A DNA stretch of 36,211 nt from NCBI GenBank assembly GCA_947459415.1, contig CANHDN010000011.1:1-36211 (forward strand). The letters run 5' to 3'. The stretch comes from Bacteroidota bacterium. Lineage in GTDB: Bacteria > Bacteroidota > Bacteroidia > UKL13-3. The notes under the pieces are model-generated. The model searched no databases and was not told where the DNA came from. It saw nothing but the letters and a program-made list of their open reading frames with translations. The position numbers and the translations under genes were made by a program. Shown here in pieces: positions 10,366 through 21,187 of the stretch; the first letter of the stretch is position 1, and each line of letters opens with the position of its first letter.

Positions 10366-10450
10366 ATTCTTGCCACATAAACATTAAAACCGACCACTTG
10401 CTTAATATAGAGCAGTTCACATAAGAATTTTACGCACCTTTGATTTACAA

Positions 10451-10534
10451 ATGAAAGCAAAAAAAATAGCCTTATTGTCGTTTGTGATGTTATTATTTAT
10501 TCTGGTTTTCATCCAAATATTTATCAACTGCTAG
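10451..10534 (+). CDS. 27-aa single-TM micro-ORF MKAKKIALLSFVMLLFILVFIQIFINC
   Basis: Direct translation of ATG…TAG. Basic N-terminus then a continuous hydrophobic stretch; followed by a terminator. Below the length cutoff of the ORF track. Confidence 0.45.
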   Translation: MKAKKIALLSFVMLLFILVFIQIFINC

Positions 10535-10580
10535 AAAAACGCCCTGCTGAAGCCTTAACGTATTGAATTCATTTACCCAA

Positions 10581-10619
10581 AAAAAAGCCTCATTGAATTA
10601 GATTCACTGAGGCTTTTTT
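10581..10619. terminator. Bidirectional intrinsic terminator
   Basis: 12-bp stem AAAAAAGCCTCA (10581-10592) / TGAGGCTTTTTT (10608-10619) between convergent units. Confidence 0.88.
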
Positions 10620-10637
10620 AATTAATCAAGTTGCAAT

Positions 10638-12257
<1,620 letters not shown>

Positions 12258-12277
12258 TCAATATTTTTAAAAGTTGA

Positions 12278-12285
12278 CAAAGGTA
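12278..12285 (-). promoter_or_regulatory. -7 element TACCTTTG upstream of the ABC-F gene
   Basis: Matches TAnnTTTG; 20 nt upstream of the ATG at 12257; no convincing -33 TTG at 19-21 nt. Confidence 0.5.
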
Positions 12286-12309
12286 ATTATTTCTGAAGAT
12301 GAATCGCAT

Positions 12310-12339
12310 AAAAAAACGGGGCCAGTTGCCTGGACCCCG
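12310..12339 (-). terminator. Intrinsic terminator of the candidate sRNA
   Basis: 9-bp GC-rich stem with one bulged U, GCAA (GNRA) loop, 7-U tract on the minus strand. Confidence 0.85.
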
Positions 12340-12437
12340 CTTTAGCCTATGAAACAAATTGCATTCTACCCCTAGATGCAATTATCTTTATGATGTTTCG
12401 GATCAAACCGAAATCAAATATCTATTGCTCGTCTTAT
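12310..12437 (-). ncRNA. Candidate small RNA (or ABC-F leader RNA) with three hairpins and an intrinsic terminator
   Basis: Minus-strand promoter at 12442-12471; hairpin 1 UUUCGG/CCGAAA (12396-12413); hairpin 2 AAUUGCAU-CUA-GGGG-UAG-A-AUGCAAUU (12357-12383); terminator CGGGGUCCAG-GCAA-CUGGCCCCG then 7 U (12310-12339). 5' end is inferred. Confidence 0.7.
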
Positions 12438-12441
12438 AAAA

Positions 12442-12471
12442 CAAATGTACTAAAAAAAATATGAGGCACAA
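12442..12471 (-). promoter_or_regulatory. Bacteroidetes-type promoter TTG-N19-TACATTTG
   Basis: TTG (minus) at 12469-12471, 19-nt spacer, TACATTTG at 12442-12449; exact fit to TTG-N19-21-TAnnTTTG. Confidence 0.78.
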
Positions 12472-12497
12472 GTAATTTATTAAAAAAAATTCAAGCT

Positions 12498-12531
12498 GGT
12501 TTTTTTTGCCTGACTATGAGGCAAAAAAACC
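12498..12531. terminator. Hairpin downstream of the RND efflux operon, possible terminator
   Basis: GGTTTTTTTTGCCT / AGGCAAAAAAACC with 7-nt loop and one bulge; lies 8 nt past the RND stop. Confidence 0.55.
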
Positions 12532-12538
12532 TATTAAT

Positions 12539-15500
12539 TTATTTTATACTTCCTTTAACCAGCGGGATATTCAATTTAATTTTGATATTATTTGATATAA
12601 ATAGCATTACCGGAACTAAAATCAAGGTTAAAAAAGTTGCAAAGCTTAATCCAAAAATCATAGTCCAGCTTAAAGGCCCCCAAAATGCCACATTATCTCC
12701 ACCAAAGTGAATATGAGGTTCAAAATGAGTAAACAAACCAACAAAATCAATATTAAAACCAACAGCCAATGGAACTAAACCCAAAATGGTGGCGGAAGCA
12801 GTTAATATTACTGGAGTCATTCTGGTTTTACCTGCTTCAATAATGGCTGCTCTCATTTCCATTCCTTGCTCCATGAGTAAGTCTGTAAATTCTACCAACA
12901 AAATACCATTACGAACTACAATACCAGCTAATGCAATAACCCCAACACCTGTCATAACTACAGAAACATCCATATTAAAAATATTCAGCCCGAGCAAAAC
13001 ACCAATAATACTGAAGAAAATTTCACTGAAAATAATGATTGGTTTAGAGATTGAATTAAACTGCGTTACTAAAATTAAGAAGATTAATCCAAATGAAATT
13101 AACATGGCATTGCCTAAAAATGCACCGGTTTCTGCTTGTTTTTCTTGTTCACCAGTCATGGTAATAAGAACGCTAGATGGAAGCGGATATCTTCCAACGG
13201 CCTTTTGAATTTTTGCCACAATTTCGTTAGCATTATATCCACTTAATACATTAGAAGAAACAGTAACCATTCTGCGTTGATTTTTTCTTTTAATACCTCC
13301 AAAAGTATTTCCGTAACTAATTTTTGCTACAGAAGCCAATGGAATCTGACGGATCATACCACCCATATTCATATCTCTATAAGTGATTTTCAAATTCATT
13401 AGGGCATTCATATTATTTCTTTGATCAAAGGCATAACGCAATTGAATAGGATAATCATCTTTGGCATCTTTAAATTTTGATACCTCTGCACCAAAAATCG
13501 CGTCACGAAGTTCTTTTCCTATGATGGCAGTAGATATCCCTTCTCTATTGGCTCTTTCCCTATCTATTTCAACTACAATCTCTGGTTTGTTAGATTGCAA
13601 ATCAGATTTTAATTCTTCAATTCCTGGGATGGCTAAAGAATCTAAATAACGTTTCAAATTCTTAGACACAGCAATTAATTCATCAAAATTATCGCCCGTA
13701 ATTTCAATATTTACTGGTTTTCCGGTTGGGGGACCGCCCTGCTCCTGCTCTACTGTAATTTCTGCTCCAGGGATTCCTTTCACTGCATTTCTTATTTTAT
13801 CTAAATAATCTACCGTTGAGGCACCTTCCCTTTTTCCAAATGGAACAAATGCAACGGTAACTTTACCTAAATGTGGGCTTGTACTAAAATCAAAACTTTG
13901 CGGATTATTAGCTCCAATTGCCACATTAGAAATTACAGATTCTACTATTGGATTAGAGTCTCCAACTACCTTGTATATTCTATCTTCAATAATATGAGTA
14001 ATAGAATCTGTATACACCTGATCTGTGCCAATTGGAAGTGAGATATAGGTATAAATAAAGTTTGGATCACTCTGAGGAAAAAACACCACATTAGGCTTTC
14101 TAACACTGGTTAAAAATATAGAGAAGAATAATAATCCTACGGTTGCAACAAGCATCCAAACCGGACGTGAGCCTTGCAATACCCAAACCAAAACTTTCTT
14201 ATATTTCTCCTGAAAATTTGGCCAAGATTTTTCTTGAAAAGTTTGAATGATACCTTGAAGTACAAAACGGTTTAAGCAATATAAAGCATAAAAGGTAAGC
14301 GTTAAATTGGCTAAACCCCAGTTCTTTCCTATGTATAAAAGTAAAGCAATTACGCCAAAAACAACTGAAGTAATTTTAAAACCTTTTGTGATTTTTTTAT
14401 GGTCTTTACCCGGTGTATGTGGTTTCATAAAATCTACTGCAAATACCGGGTTAATAATATAGGCCACAAGCAATGAGGCAAGCAAGGTTACAATGAGTGT
14501 AATAGGTAAATAAAACATAAATTTACCAATTACACCTTGCCAAAACGCCAATGGTATAAAAGGGGCTAGCGTGGTTAAAGTTCCAGATAATACTGGCAAG
14601 AAAACCTCTCCGGCAGCCAACTTTGCGGCCTTCACAATCGGAACTTTACCATTATCAAAAATGCGATGCGTATTTTCTATGACTACAATGGCATCATCTA
14701 CAACAATTCCCAGAGCTAGTAAGAAAGAGAATAAAACAATCATGTTTAAGGTAAATCCAATGGCTGGCATAATTAAAAATGCCACAAACATGGATAATGG
14801 AACCGATAGCGCCACAAAAATAGCATTGGTGGTTCCCATGAAAAACATTAAGATTACCGTTACCAATATAAAACCTATAATGATGGTGTTTATTAAATCA
14901 TCTAATGTTACCTTGGTTTTATCAGATTGATCACCCGTAATGGTAACTTTTAAACCTTTTGGCAACACATTGGCTACCATGTCTTCTTTTAAAAGTTTTA
15001 TTTTATCAGATGCATCAATCAAATTTTGACCACTCTTCTTAATTACATTTAGGGTCACCACATTTTTATGGTCTAATCTGGCATAACTTTCTTTTTCTTT
15101 AAAGCCATCTGTAATGCTAGCAATATCTTTTAAATAAATGGTTGCACCACTTCCAGAGCGAATAATGATATCTCCAATTTTCTTAGAGTCTGTGTATTGA
15201 CCCACTATATTAACGGAGCGTTTTAAGCCATCCATTTTAATTAAGCCACCAGACATAGTCATGTTTTCATACTTCACAGCTGTTTCAATGTCTCGCATGG
15301 TTATATCTGCAGCTTGCATTTTATACATATCTACATCTATCTGAATTTCGCGATCGAGTGCCCCTACGATATCACAACGCGTAATTTCAGGAAAACCCTC
15401 AATACGATCTTTCATCGCTTCTGCATAATCTTTCAGTTTATCTAGCGGATAATCTCCAGAAATATGCACATTCATAATTGGAATTTGCGATACATCTATA

Positions 15501-15913
15501 TCTATCACTTCTGGCTCGCGTGTTAAATCGGTTGGTAAGTCTTTGCGCGCTTTGTCTACCGCATCTTTCACACGTTGCTTAGCAACAGGTACATCAACAT
15601 CTGTATTAAATTCAATATTGATCATAGAAAAATCTTGAATAGATGTGCTATTCACTTGTTTTACTCCATTGATAGACTTTACTTGTTTTTCAATGTGTTT
15701 GGTAACCAAGTTTTCCATGTCTTGTGGAGCGGTTCCTGCATAAATTGTGTTTACTAAAATTTGTGGAAACACAACTTCAGGGAATTGCTCCTTTGGTAAT
15801 CCGTTATAACTCATTAAGCCAGCAAGGGTAATAATGATTGTCATAACATAAATGCTGGTTTTATTATCAATAGACCAGCTAGATGGCTTAAATTCCTTTA
15901 TTTTATCAAGCAT
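12539..15913 (-). CDS. RND efflux transporter, inner-membrane permease (AcrB/MMPL-like)
   Basis: 1124 aa; 'GLPKEQFPEVVFPQILVNTIYAGTAPQDMENLVTKHIEK', 'LALGIVVDDAIVVIENTHR', 'GVIALAGIVVRNGILLVEF' typical of the AcrB family. Confidence 0.95.
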   Translation of the reverse strand: MLDKIKEFKPSSWSIDNKTSIYVMTIIITLAGLMSYNGLPKEQFPEVVFPQILVNTIYAGTAPQDMENLVTKHIEKQVKSINGVKQVNSTSIQDFSMINIEFNTDVDVPVAKQRVKDAVDKARKDLPTDLTREPEVIDIDVSQIPIMNVHISGDYPLDKLKDYAEAMKDRIEGFPEITRCDIVGALDREIQIDVDMYKMQAADITMRDIETAVKYENMTMSGGLIKMDGLKRSVNIVGQYTDSKKIGDIIIRSGSGATIYLKDIASITDGFKEKESYARLDHKNVVTLNVIKKSGQNLIDASDKIKLLKEDMVANVLPKGLKVTITGDQSDKTKVTLDDLINTIIIGFILVTVILMFFMGTTNAIFVALSVPLSMFVAFLIMPAIGFTLNMIVLFSFLLALGIVVDDAIVVIENTHRIFDNGKVPIVKAAKLAAGEVFLPVLSGTLTTLAPFIPLAFWQGVIGKFMFYLPITLIVTLLASLLVAYIINPVFAVDFMKPHTPGKDHKKITKGFKITSVVFGVIALLLYIGKNWGLANLTLTFYALYCLNRFVLQGIIQTFQEKSWPNFQEKYKKVLVWVLQGSRPVWMLVATVGLLFFSIFLTSVRKPNVVFFPQSDPNFIYTYISLPIGTDQVYTDSITHIIEDRIYKVVGDSNPIVESVISNVAIGANNPQSFDFSTSPHLGKVTVAFVPFGKREGASTVDYLDKIRNAVKGIPGAEITVEQEQGGPPTGKPVNIEITGDNFDELIAVSKNLKRYLDSLAIPGIEELKSDLQSNKPEIVVEIDRERANREGISTAIIGKELRDAIFGAEVSKFKDAKDDYPIQLRYAFDQRNNMNALMNLKITYRDMNMGGMIRQIPLASVAKISYGNTFGGIKRKNQRRMVTVSSNVLSGYNANEIVAKIQKAVGRYPLPSSVLITMTGEQEKQAETGAFLGNAMLISFGLIFLILVTQFNSISKPIIIFSEIFFSIIGVLLGLNIFNMDVSVVMTGVGVIALAGIVVRNGILLVEFTDLLMEQGMEMRAAIIEAGKTRMTPVILTASATILGLVPLAVGFNIDFVGLFTHFEPHIHFGGDNVAFWGPLSWTMIFGLSFATFLTLILVPVMLFISNNIKIKLNIPLVKGSIK

Positions 15914-15942
15914 ATTATATTAGTTTAAAGGTCTTAAACTCC

Positions 15943-17085
15943 TTAAAAATTTAAAAGCTCGTTATCGTTCAAATCTTGGTAACCGCTAGTAATGAGCATA
16001 TCTCCCGCTTGCAAACCAGATAAAATTTCTACTTTATCTTGATAGAATTTACCAGTTGTTACTTCTCTTTTTAAGGCTACTTTTTTACCATTTACAATGC
16101 TTGCAACGGCAACAAAAGTGCTAGTTTCTGTTTTCTGGAGTGTATTTACTGGAATGACAATGGCATTCTTTGCTTGATAATCTAACACTTTAAAAACACA
16201 AATCATATTTGGAATAAAATCTTTTCCTGCTGGTAAAGGAGATTCTATCGTAAAAGTACGGTTCATTTGACTAATAACCTTTGACGCAAAAGTGATGGTA
16301 GAACTAATCTCCAAATTATCTAAATCGGGAAAATATAAATGAACCTTATTGCCTTCATTTATTTGCTTAGCATAAGTTTCAGAAACATCTGCTTTTGCCT
16401 TTAAATCTCCCATATTTACAAGCCTAAAACATGGCATTCCTGGCGCAATACTTTGTCCAATTTTTAAGAAAACCTCATCTACATTTCCATTAATAGGCGA
16501 CTTAATTTTATACATATCTAAGTTCTCGTATAAGGTAGCCAATTTTTGTTCTAATGATTCTTTATTGTTTTTAGCACTTAAATATTGCACTTCTGATCCA
16601 ACCTGCTTTTCCCAAAGTGCTTTTTGCTTATTAAACACATCTGTTACGAAAGCTAAGTTTACTTTTAAATCTGCAATCTGACGAGCAACAATTTCTCCAT
16701 CTAATTCTGCTAATACCTGACCTTTTTTTACTTGTGATCCAGATTTTACTAATATTTTCACCACCGGACCCATAGCCCTGGCAGAGATGGTTGTATTTTG
16801 ATCTCCATCAACCCTGCCCTGAACATCGATGTAATGATTAAAAGTTGTAACAGCAATAGGTGTTACAGATACAAATTTCACTTTGGTGCTAGGCTCTAAT
16901 TCACCTTTACCAAAGGTTAAAATTTCTTCCTCTAAAGTTTTAATTTGATCCGCAATTTCTGCTTGTTGTGCTTTAAGTTTTTCTAGTGAGGCTTTCTTTG
17001 AGTCTAAAGAATCTGCGCCACCACATGCAGAAAGTAAGATTCCAATTCCTAGTAAAAGGGATAGATTATTGATTAATTTTTTCAT
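15943..17085 (-). CDS. RND efflux periplasmic adaptor (membrane fusion protein), lipoprotein
   Basis: Lipobox 'LLSACGG'; 'VQGRVDGDQNTTISARAMGPVVKILVKSGSQVKKGQVLAELD' biotinyl-lipoyl-like region. Confidence 0.93.
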   Translation of the reverse strand: MKKLINNLSLLLGIGILLSACGGADSLDSKKASLEKLKAQQAEIADQIKTLEEEILTFGKGELEPSTKVKFVSVTPIAVTTFNHYIDVQGRVDGDQNTTISARAMGPVVKILVKSGSQVKKGQVLAELDGEIVARQIADLKVNLAFVTDVFNKQKALWEKQVGSEVQYLSAKNNKESLEQKLATLYENLDMYKIKSPINGNVDEVFLKIGQSIAPGMPCFRLVNMGDLKAKADVSETYAKQINEGNKVHLYFPDLDNLEISSTITFASKVISQMNRTFTIESPLPAGKDFIPNMICVFKVLDYQAKNAIVIPVNTLQKTETSTFVAVASIVNGKKVALKREVTTGKFYQDKVEILSGLQAGDMLITSGYQDLNDNELLNF

Positions 17086-17105
17086 TGTATGTATGTAAGT
17101 TAATT

Positions 17106-18458
17106 TTATTTATTATTAATAATTCCTAAAGCTTTTTTCAACTCTAATTCTGCCACAAAATATTCAAATACAGTAGACAACATATTGGTTCTAGCATTCT
17201 CTAAATCTGCTTGGGCACTGGTAAGCTCTAAGCTTGACCCCAAACCATTTTTGTATTTTAATTCCATTTTACTATAAATATCTTCAGCTAATTTTAGGTT
17301 GTCTTTTTGTATGTCTAGCTGCTGCTTACTTCTCGTATACGTAGATTTTGCTTGGTATACTTGTTGATTAATTACATTCTCAAAATTCTTAATGTCGTTC
17401 TCCGTTTTAGTTATGCCAATACTTGCTTGCTGAGTTTGGGCATGTTTTCGAAATCCATCAAAAATGGGCATCGTAACACTTAAGCCAACAGCTGTTCCTG
17501 GATAGAAAGTCTCAAATAGATTACCTAAATCATCGCCAAATGCATTTTGTTGATGGCTTGCAAACAAAAATACCGATGGCATATAACCCACCAAATACCT
17601 GCGTTTATCTAATTGGTTCAACCTCAATTGTTGTTGCAACATTTTATACTCTACCCTATTCGTGTATTCTGCTTTGTCTCCTACAGCTAATACTTGTGAT
17701 TTGGCAAATAATGCTTCAAGTTCATCTGTAAGCACCAGACTGTCTGCCATTGCTAATCCTAACTGCAGCTTAAGCACCATCATGGCTATTCTTTTTTGAT
17801 CTTGAATTTTTTCGCTTTGTAAGGATAAGTTAGACAATTGTAAGCTTAAACGATCTAGGTCTACTTTCTCTGAGAATCCATTTTTATAGAATTGTGCTAC
17901 ATCAGACTGAGTTTTCTGCAAACTAGCTAAATTAGCAAGCATCATTTTCTCGTTAGATTCTAACAATAAAACCATAAAGTATGCTTTAGAAACATTCACT
18001 TCTGTTTCTATTTCAGTTCTAGAAACATTCAGTTGAGAGAGGTTTACAAATTCTTTAGAAGCTTTTAAACCCAAAAAGAAAGTGCCATCAAATAATAACT
18101 GATTCGCAGAAACTGAAACACCACTTGTAAAATTCCTACCAAAAGCAACCTCTATAAGATCCGGACCAGTTCCTGTGGCCTGTTTTAAAAAGTTAGGAAT
18201 TACCTGCACAGGAATCTGTGTATTATTGATAACATTGGCACTGGCATTAACCTGTGGTAAACCCATTGCCACAATTTCATTTACTTTTTTCTGACTAGCA
18301 AGCACATCAAGTTTGCTATTCTTAAGCACATAGTTGTACTTTTTTGCATAATCAATGGCATCTTTCAATGCAAATTGATGGATGGTTTGTGATTGAGCTC
18401 CTGCTTTTTGTACAAGCAAAAAACAAACAAAGAGCCAAAAACCTGTTTTAATTTTCAT
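17106..18458 (-). CDS. TolC-family outer-membrane efflux protein
   Basis: Signal peptide, two long helical/outer-membrane repeats, C-terminal 'KNGLGSSLELTSAQADLENARTNMLSTVFEYFVAELELKKALG'. Confidence 0.93.
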   Translation of the reverse strand: MKIKTGFWLFVCFLLVQKAGAQSQTIHQFALKDAIDYAKKYNYVLKNSKLDVLASQKKVNEIVAMGLPQVNASANVINNTQIPVQVIPNFLKQATGTGPDLIEVAFGRNFTSGVSVSANQLLFDGTFFLGLKASKEFVNLSQLNVSRTEIETEVNVSKAYFMVLLLESNEKMMLANLASLQKTQSDVAQFYKNGFSEKVDLDRLSLQLSNLSLQSEKIQDQKRIAMMVLKLQLGLAMADSLVLTDELEALFAKSQVLAVGDKAEYTNRVEYKMLQQQLRLNQLDKRRYLVGYMPSVFLFASHQQNAFGDDLGNLFETFYPGTAVGLSVTMPIFDGFRKHAQTQQASIGITKTENDIKNFENVINQQVYQAKSTYTRSKQQLDIQKDNLKLAEDIYSKMELKYKNGLGSSLELTSAQADLENARTNMLSTVFEYFVAELELKKALGIINNK

Positions 18459-18470
18459 ATAAGCTTAAAT

Positions 18471-19100
18471 TTATGATATATTCTGATAAACGGGACTTCC
18501 TTCTAAATATTTAATTCCTTTTTCTGTGCAAATGGCACGCAAATGGTATTTAATTAATTCTGTATGTAACTTTTTAAAATCTAAATCATGACTGGTGTAA
18601 TTGTCTGGGTTAATCATAAAATCTACTAAATGAATATAAAACCTGGCTATTAATAGCTCATCTAAATTTTGATGATAATAACCCTGAAGCTTTCCTTTAC
18701 GTAGGTTCTCTAATATTTGTTCAAAAATAAAATTGACCCTAAACTCATTCAGTACATCCCAACTTTCTTTAAAGTATTTTTTTAGATCGAAAAGAACACC
18801 TTGATTAATTTGCTTTTTAACATCTCCAAAATTTTGGGTGATCGCCAACATAAAATCTATTGGATTATCTTGTTGGGTTAACATACCGCTGCAGGCATGT
18901 TTCTCCATTTTTATGTGTCTTGAAACAGTTTCATTCACTAAACTGCTTTTATCGGCAAAAAACTGATAAATCGTCTTTTTTGACATTCCTAATTCATTGG
19001 AAATATCATCCATGGTAACACGCTTAAAACCAAGTTTTAAGAATAGCGTTTCTGCAGTTTGTAAAATCTTATTTTTAACTTCTTCACTCATCAATCTCAA
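18471..19100 (-). CDS. TetR/AcrR-family transcriptional regulator
   Basis: N-terminal HTH 'ILQTAETLFLKLGFKRVTMDDISNELGMSKKTIYQFFADKSSLV'; first gene of the efflux operon. Confidence 0.93.
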   Translation of the reverse strand: MRLMSEEVKNKILQTAETLFLKLGFKRVTMDDISNELGMSKKTIYQFFADKSSLVNETVSRHIKMEKHACSGMLTQQDNPIDFMLAITQNFGDVKKQINQGVLFDLKKYFKESWDVLNEFRVNFIFEQILENLRKGKLQGYYHQNLDELLIARFYIHLVDFMINPDNYTSHDLDFKKLHTELIKYHLRAICTEKGIKYLEGSPVYQNIS

Positions 19101-19111
19101 TTTTTGCGCTG

Positions 19112-19164
19112 CAAAGGTAGGCAGAATGAATACACAGGAAACTTTATTCGTATAAAAAGTTTTC
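19112..19164 (-). promoter_or_regulatory. Promoter of the tetR-efflux operon with overlapping candidate TetR operator
   Basis: -7 TACCTTTG (minus, 19112-19119); imperfect inverted repeat GAAACTTT (19138-19145) … AAAGTTTTC (19156-19164) over the -33 region. Confidence 0.55.
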
Positions 19165-19256
19165 TTAAAAATTCAAATGGCTAATAATGAGGTGAATAAT
19201 TTTAGGTCAGAGGAAGATTTAGGTTCAGCCAGATAAAAAAAACTAATTTTACTGCC

Positions 19257-19880
19257 ATGCTAAACAAGCCTTATTTAATTGGAATTTCTGGTGGTAGTGC
19301 CAGTGGTAAAACTTCATTTTTAAATGCCCTGAAAGAAAAATTCTCAGAAAAGGAATTGTGCATCATTTCACAAGACAATTACTATAAGCTCGCTTATGAG
19401 CACAGCAGAGACGAAAATGGGCATATTAATTTTGATTTGCCAGAATGTGTAGATTTAGAAGCCTTTGCAGCAGATTTAGAAAAAATACACAGGGGTGAAA
19501 CTATTTACAGACATGAATACAGGTTCCAGCATGAAGAACAAAAGGGCCCATTGCTCCAATTTGATCCAGCACCTATTATTGTTTGCGAAGGTTTATTTAT
19601 TTTTTACTACGCTAAAATTTTTGAACAATTTGATTTAAAAATATTTGTAAATGCTGCAGAAGAAATTGCCCTAGAACGCAGAATAAAGCGAGATGTAGCA
19701 GAGAGAAATATTAGTGAAGAATTTGCAATCTACCAATGGAAACACCACGTATTGCCATCTTATCAAAGGTATTTACTACCATTTATGGCTCAAGCAGATT
19801 TAATTATCAATAATAATATTCATTTTGAAAATAGTTTGCAGGTTATTGCAGACCACTTAGCTAATAAACTACCCCAATAA
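19257..19880 (+). CDS. udk: Uridine kinase
   Basis: P-loop GISGGSASGKTSF; 'SQDNYYK', 'NFDLPECVDLEAF', 'VCEGLFIFY', 'RRIKRDVAERN' typical of uridine kinase/PRK family. Confidence 0.88.
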   Translation: MLNKPYLIGISGGSASGKTSFLNALKEKFSEKELCIISQDNYYKLAYEHSRDENGHINFDLPECVDLEAFAADLEKIHRGETIYRHEYRFQHEEQKGPLLQFDPAPIIVCEGLFIFYYAKIFEQFDLKIFVNAAEEIALERRIKRDVAERNISEEFAIYQWKHHVLPSYQRYLLPFMAQADLIINNNIHFENSLQVIADHLANKLPQ

Positions 19881-20279
19881 TTACTTCCCTGTTTGGGTTG
19901 CCATGACAATTCTAATTTTTAGTTTGGTGCCAGTTGCAAGCACATCTACCAAATCTTGAATGGTTAAAAAAGCATCCATTCTTAGTACCACACTCATGTC
20001 TGGCTTTTGCTGAGACAACTGCAGTAAAGCCGTTTCTAATTCATCAGCAGAAATAAGTTTATCGTTTAAATAATACTCTTTATCCTTGGTAATGGTAAGA
20101 TTCACTTGCTCTTTAACTACCCCTTGAGTGGGGGTAGATTTTGGAAGCAAAACTTTTATGACACTTGGATTGGCAAGTGTAGATATAATTAGGAAAAATA
20201 AGAGCAAAAAGAACATAATATCGTTTAGTGCTGAGGTTGCTACCTCTGCCTCAAAACGTTTTTTTCTTCTAAAGTTCAT
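19881..20279 (-). CDS. ExbD/TolR-family biopolymer transport protein
   Basis: 'FEAEVATSALNDIMFFLLLFFLIISTLANPSVIKVLLPKS', about 132 aa, one N-terminal TM. Confidence 0.9.
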   Translation of the reverse strand: MNFRRKKRFEAEVATSALNDIMFFLLLFFLIISTLANPSVIKVLLPKSTPTQGVVKEQVNLTITKDKEYYLNDKLISADELETALLQLSQQKPDMSVVLRMDAFLTIQDLVDVLATGTKLKIRIVMATQTGK

Positions 20280-20291
20280 AAATGTATTTTC

Positions 20292-20912
20292 CTAACTTTC
20301 TAAAATATCAATAAAATCTACGGCAGTAGCTTGCATTTTATGGTTGAACCTATCTATTCTGCTATTCAAAATATGGTATCCTGTATAAGCCAATACACCC
20401 ACAATTAAACCTGCTCCTGAGGTTATCATTTTTACATATAATCCTCCGGCAATCACATCGATAGAAATATTGTTGCTCTGGGCAATGTCATAAAAGATTT
20501 TAATAATTCCAGAAATAGTTCCTATAAAACCCAACATGGGAGCTACCCCGGCCGTTAAACCCAAAAAGCTTAGATTTTTCTCAACTTTATCTAATTCTAA
20601 ACTGGCTACACTTTCCATAGCACTCTCAATATCTTTAATTGGCTTGCCTATGCGCGAAATACCTTTTTCAATAACCCTGCTAATGGGAGAATTTATTCTT
20701 TGACAATAAGCTTGTGCAGCTTTTATATCACCCTTGCCCAAATGATCTTTTATGTTGTTCATAAAATTATTCTCTAATTGAAAAGCTTTGGCAATATAGA
20801 CAGCCCTTTCAATGATAAAATAGATAGAAAGAATTGATAACACGGCAATTGGAACCATGATGATTCCACCTTTAATAATCAAATCAAACAAACTTAATCC
20901 TTGGTTTTCCAT
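20292..20912 (-). CDS. MotA/TolQ/ExbB-family proton channel protein
   Basis: 'LGLTAGVAPMLGFIGTISGIIKIF' and 'GLYVKMITSGAGLIVGVLAYTGYHIL'. ATG 20912 (MENQGLSLFDLI) preferred over 20972. Confidence 0.9.
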   Translation of the reverse strand: MENQGLSLFDLIIKGGIIMVPIAVLSILSIYFIIERAVYIAKAFQLENNFMNNIKDHLGKGDIKAAQAYCQRINSPISRVIEKGISRIGKPIKDIESAMESVASLELDKVEKNLSFLGLTAGVAPMLGFIGTISGIIKIFYDIAQSNNISIDVIAGGLYVKMITSGAGLIVGVLAYTGYHILNSRIDRFNHKMQATAVDFIDILES

Positions 20913-21063
20913 AAAATGCTTTCGTATTGAGCTAACGAAACTAGAAATTAGCCTCCAAAATCTAAGGTTCACTTACCCACAGATTGTCTAAACTTAAGGC
21001 TAAAATTCAAAAAAAATGGGCAAAAAAATATCAAACCCTTGAATTTCAAGCAATTTATTGTTT

Positions 21064-21094
21064 TTGCATTTAGCACTTTCACCCCTTATATTTG
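21064..21094 (+). promoter_or_regulatory. Promoter TTG-N20-TATATTTG upstream of secDF
   Basis: TTG 21064-21066, 20-nt spacer, TATATTTG 21087-21094; fits the Bacteroidetes consensus. Confidence 0.7.
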
Positions 21095-21187
21095 CGAGCC
21101 TTTGAAACAAATACTTCCAAATAATTGGGTGTAGTTTGTTTTAAAAGAATTTGGATAGAATTTTAATTTTAGAATCAGAAATATACA

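Noticed and set aside
12410-12422. 13-mer GAAATCAAATATC shared between the sRNA region and the nrdJ upstream region (about 31503)
   Set aside because: In 36 kb of AT-rich sequence, several shared 13-mers are expected by chance; no longer flanking similarity was seen.
12786-13208. 140-aa + strand ORF inside the RND gene
   Set aside because: Antisense to a clearly coding AcrB-family gene; composition reflects the reverse complement of conserved TM codons.
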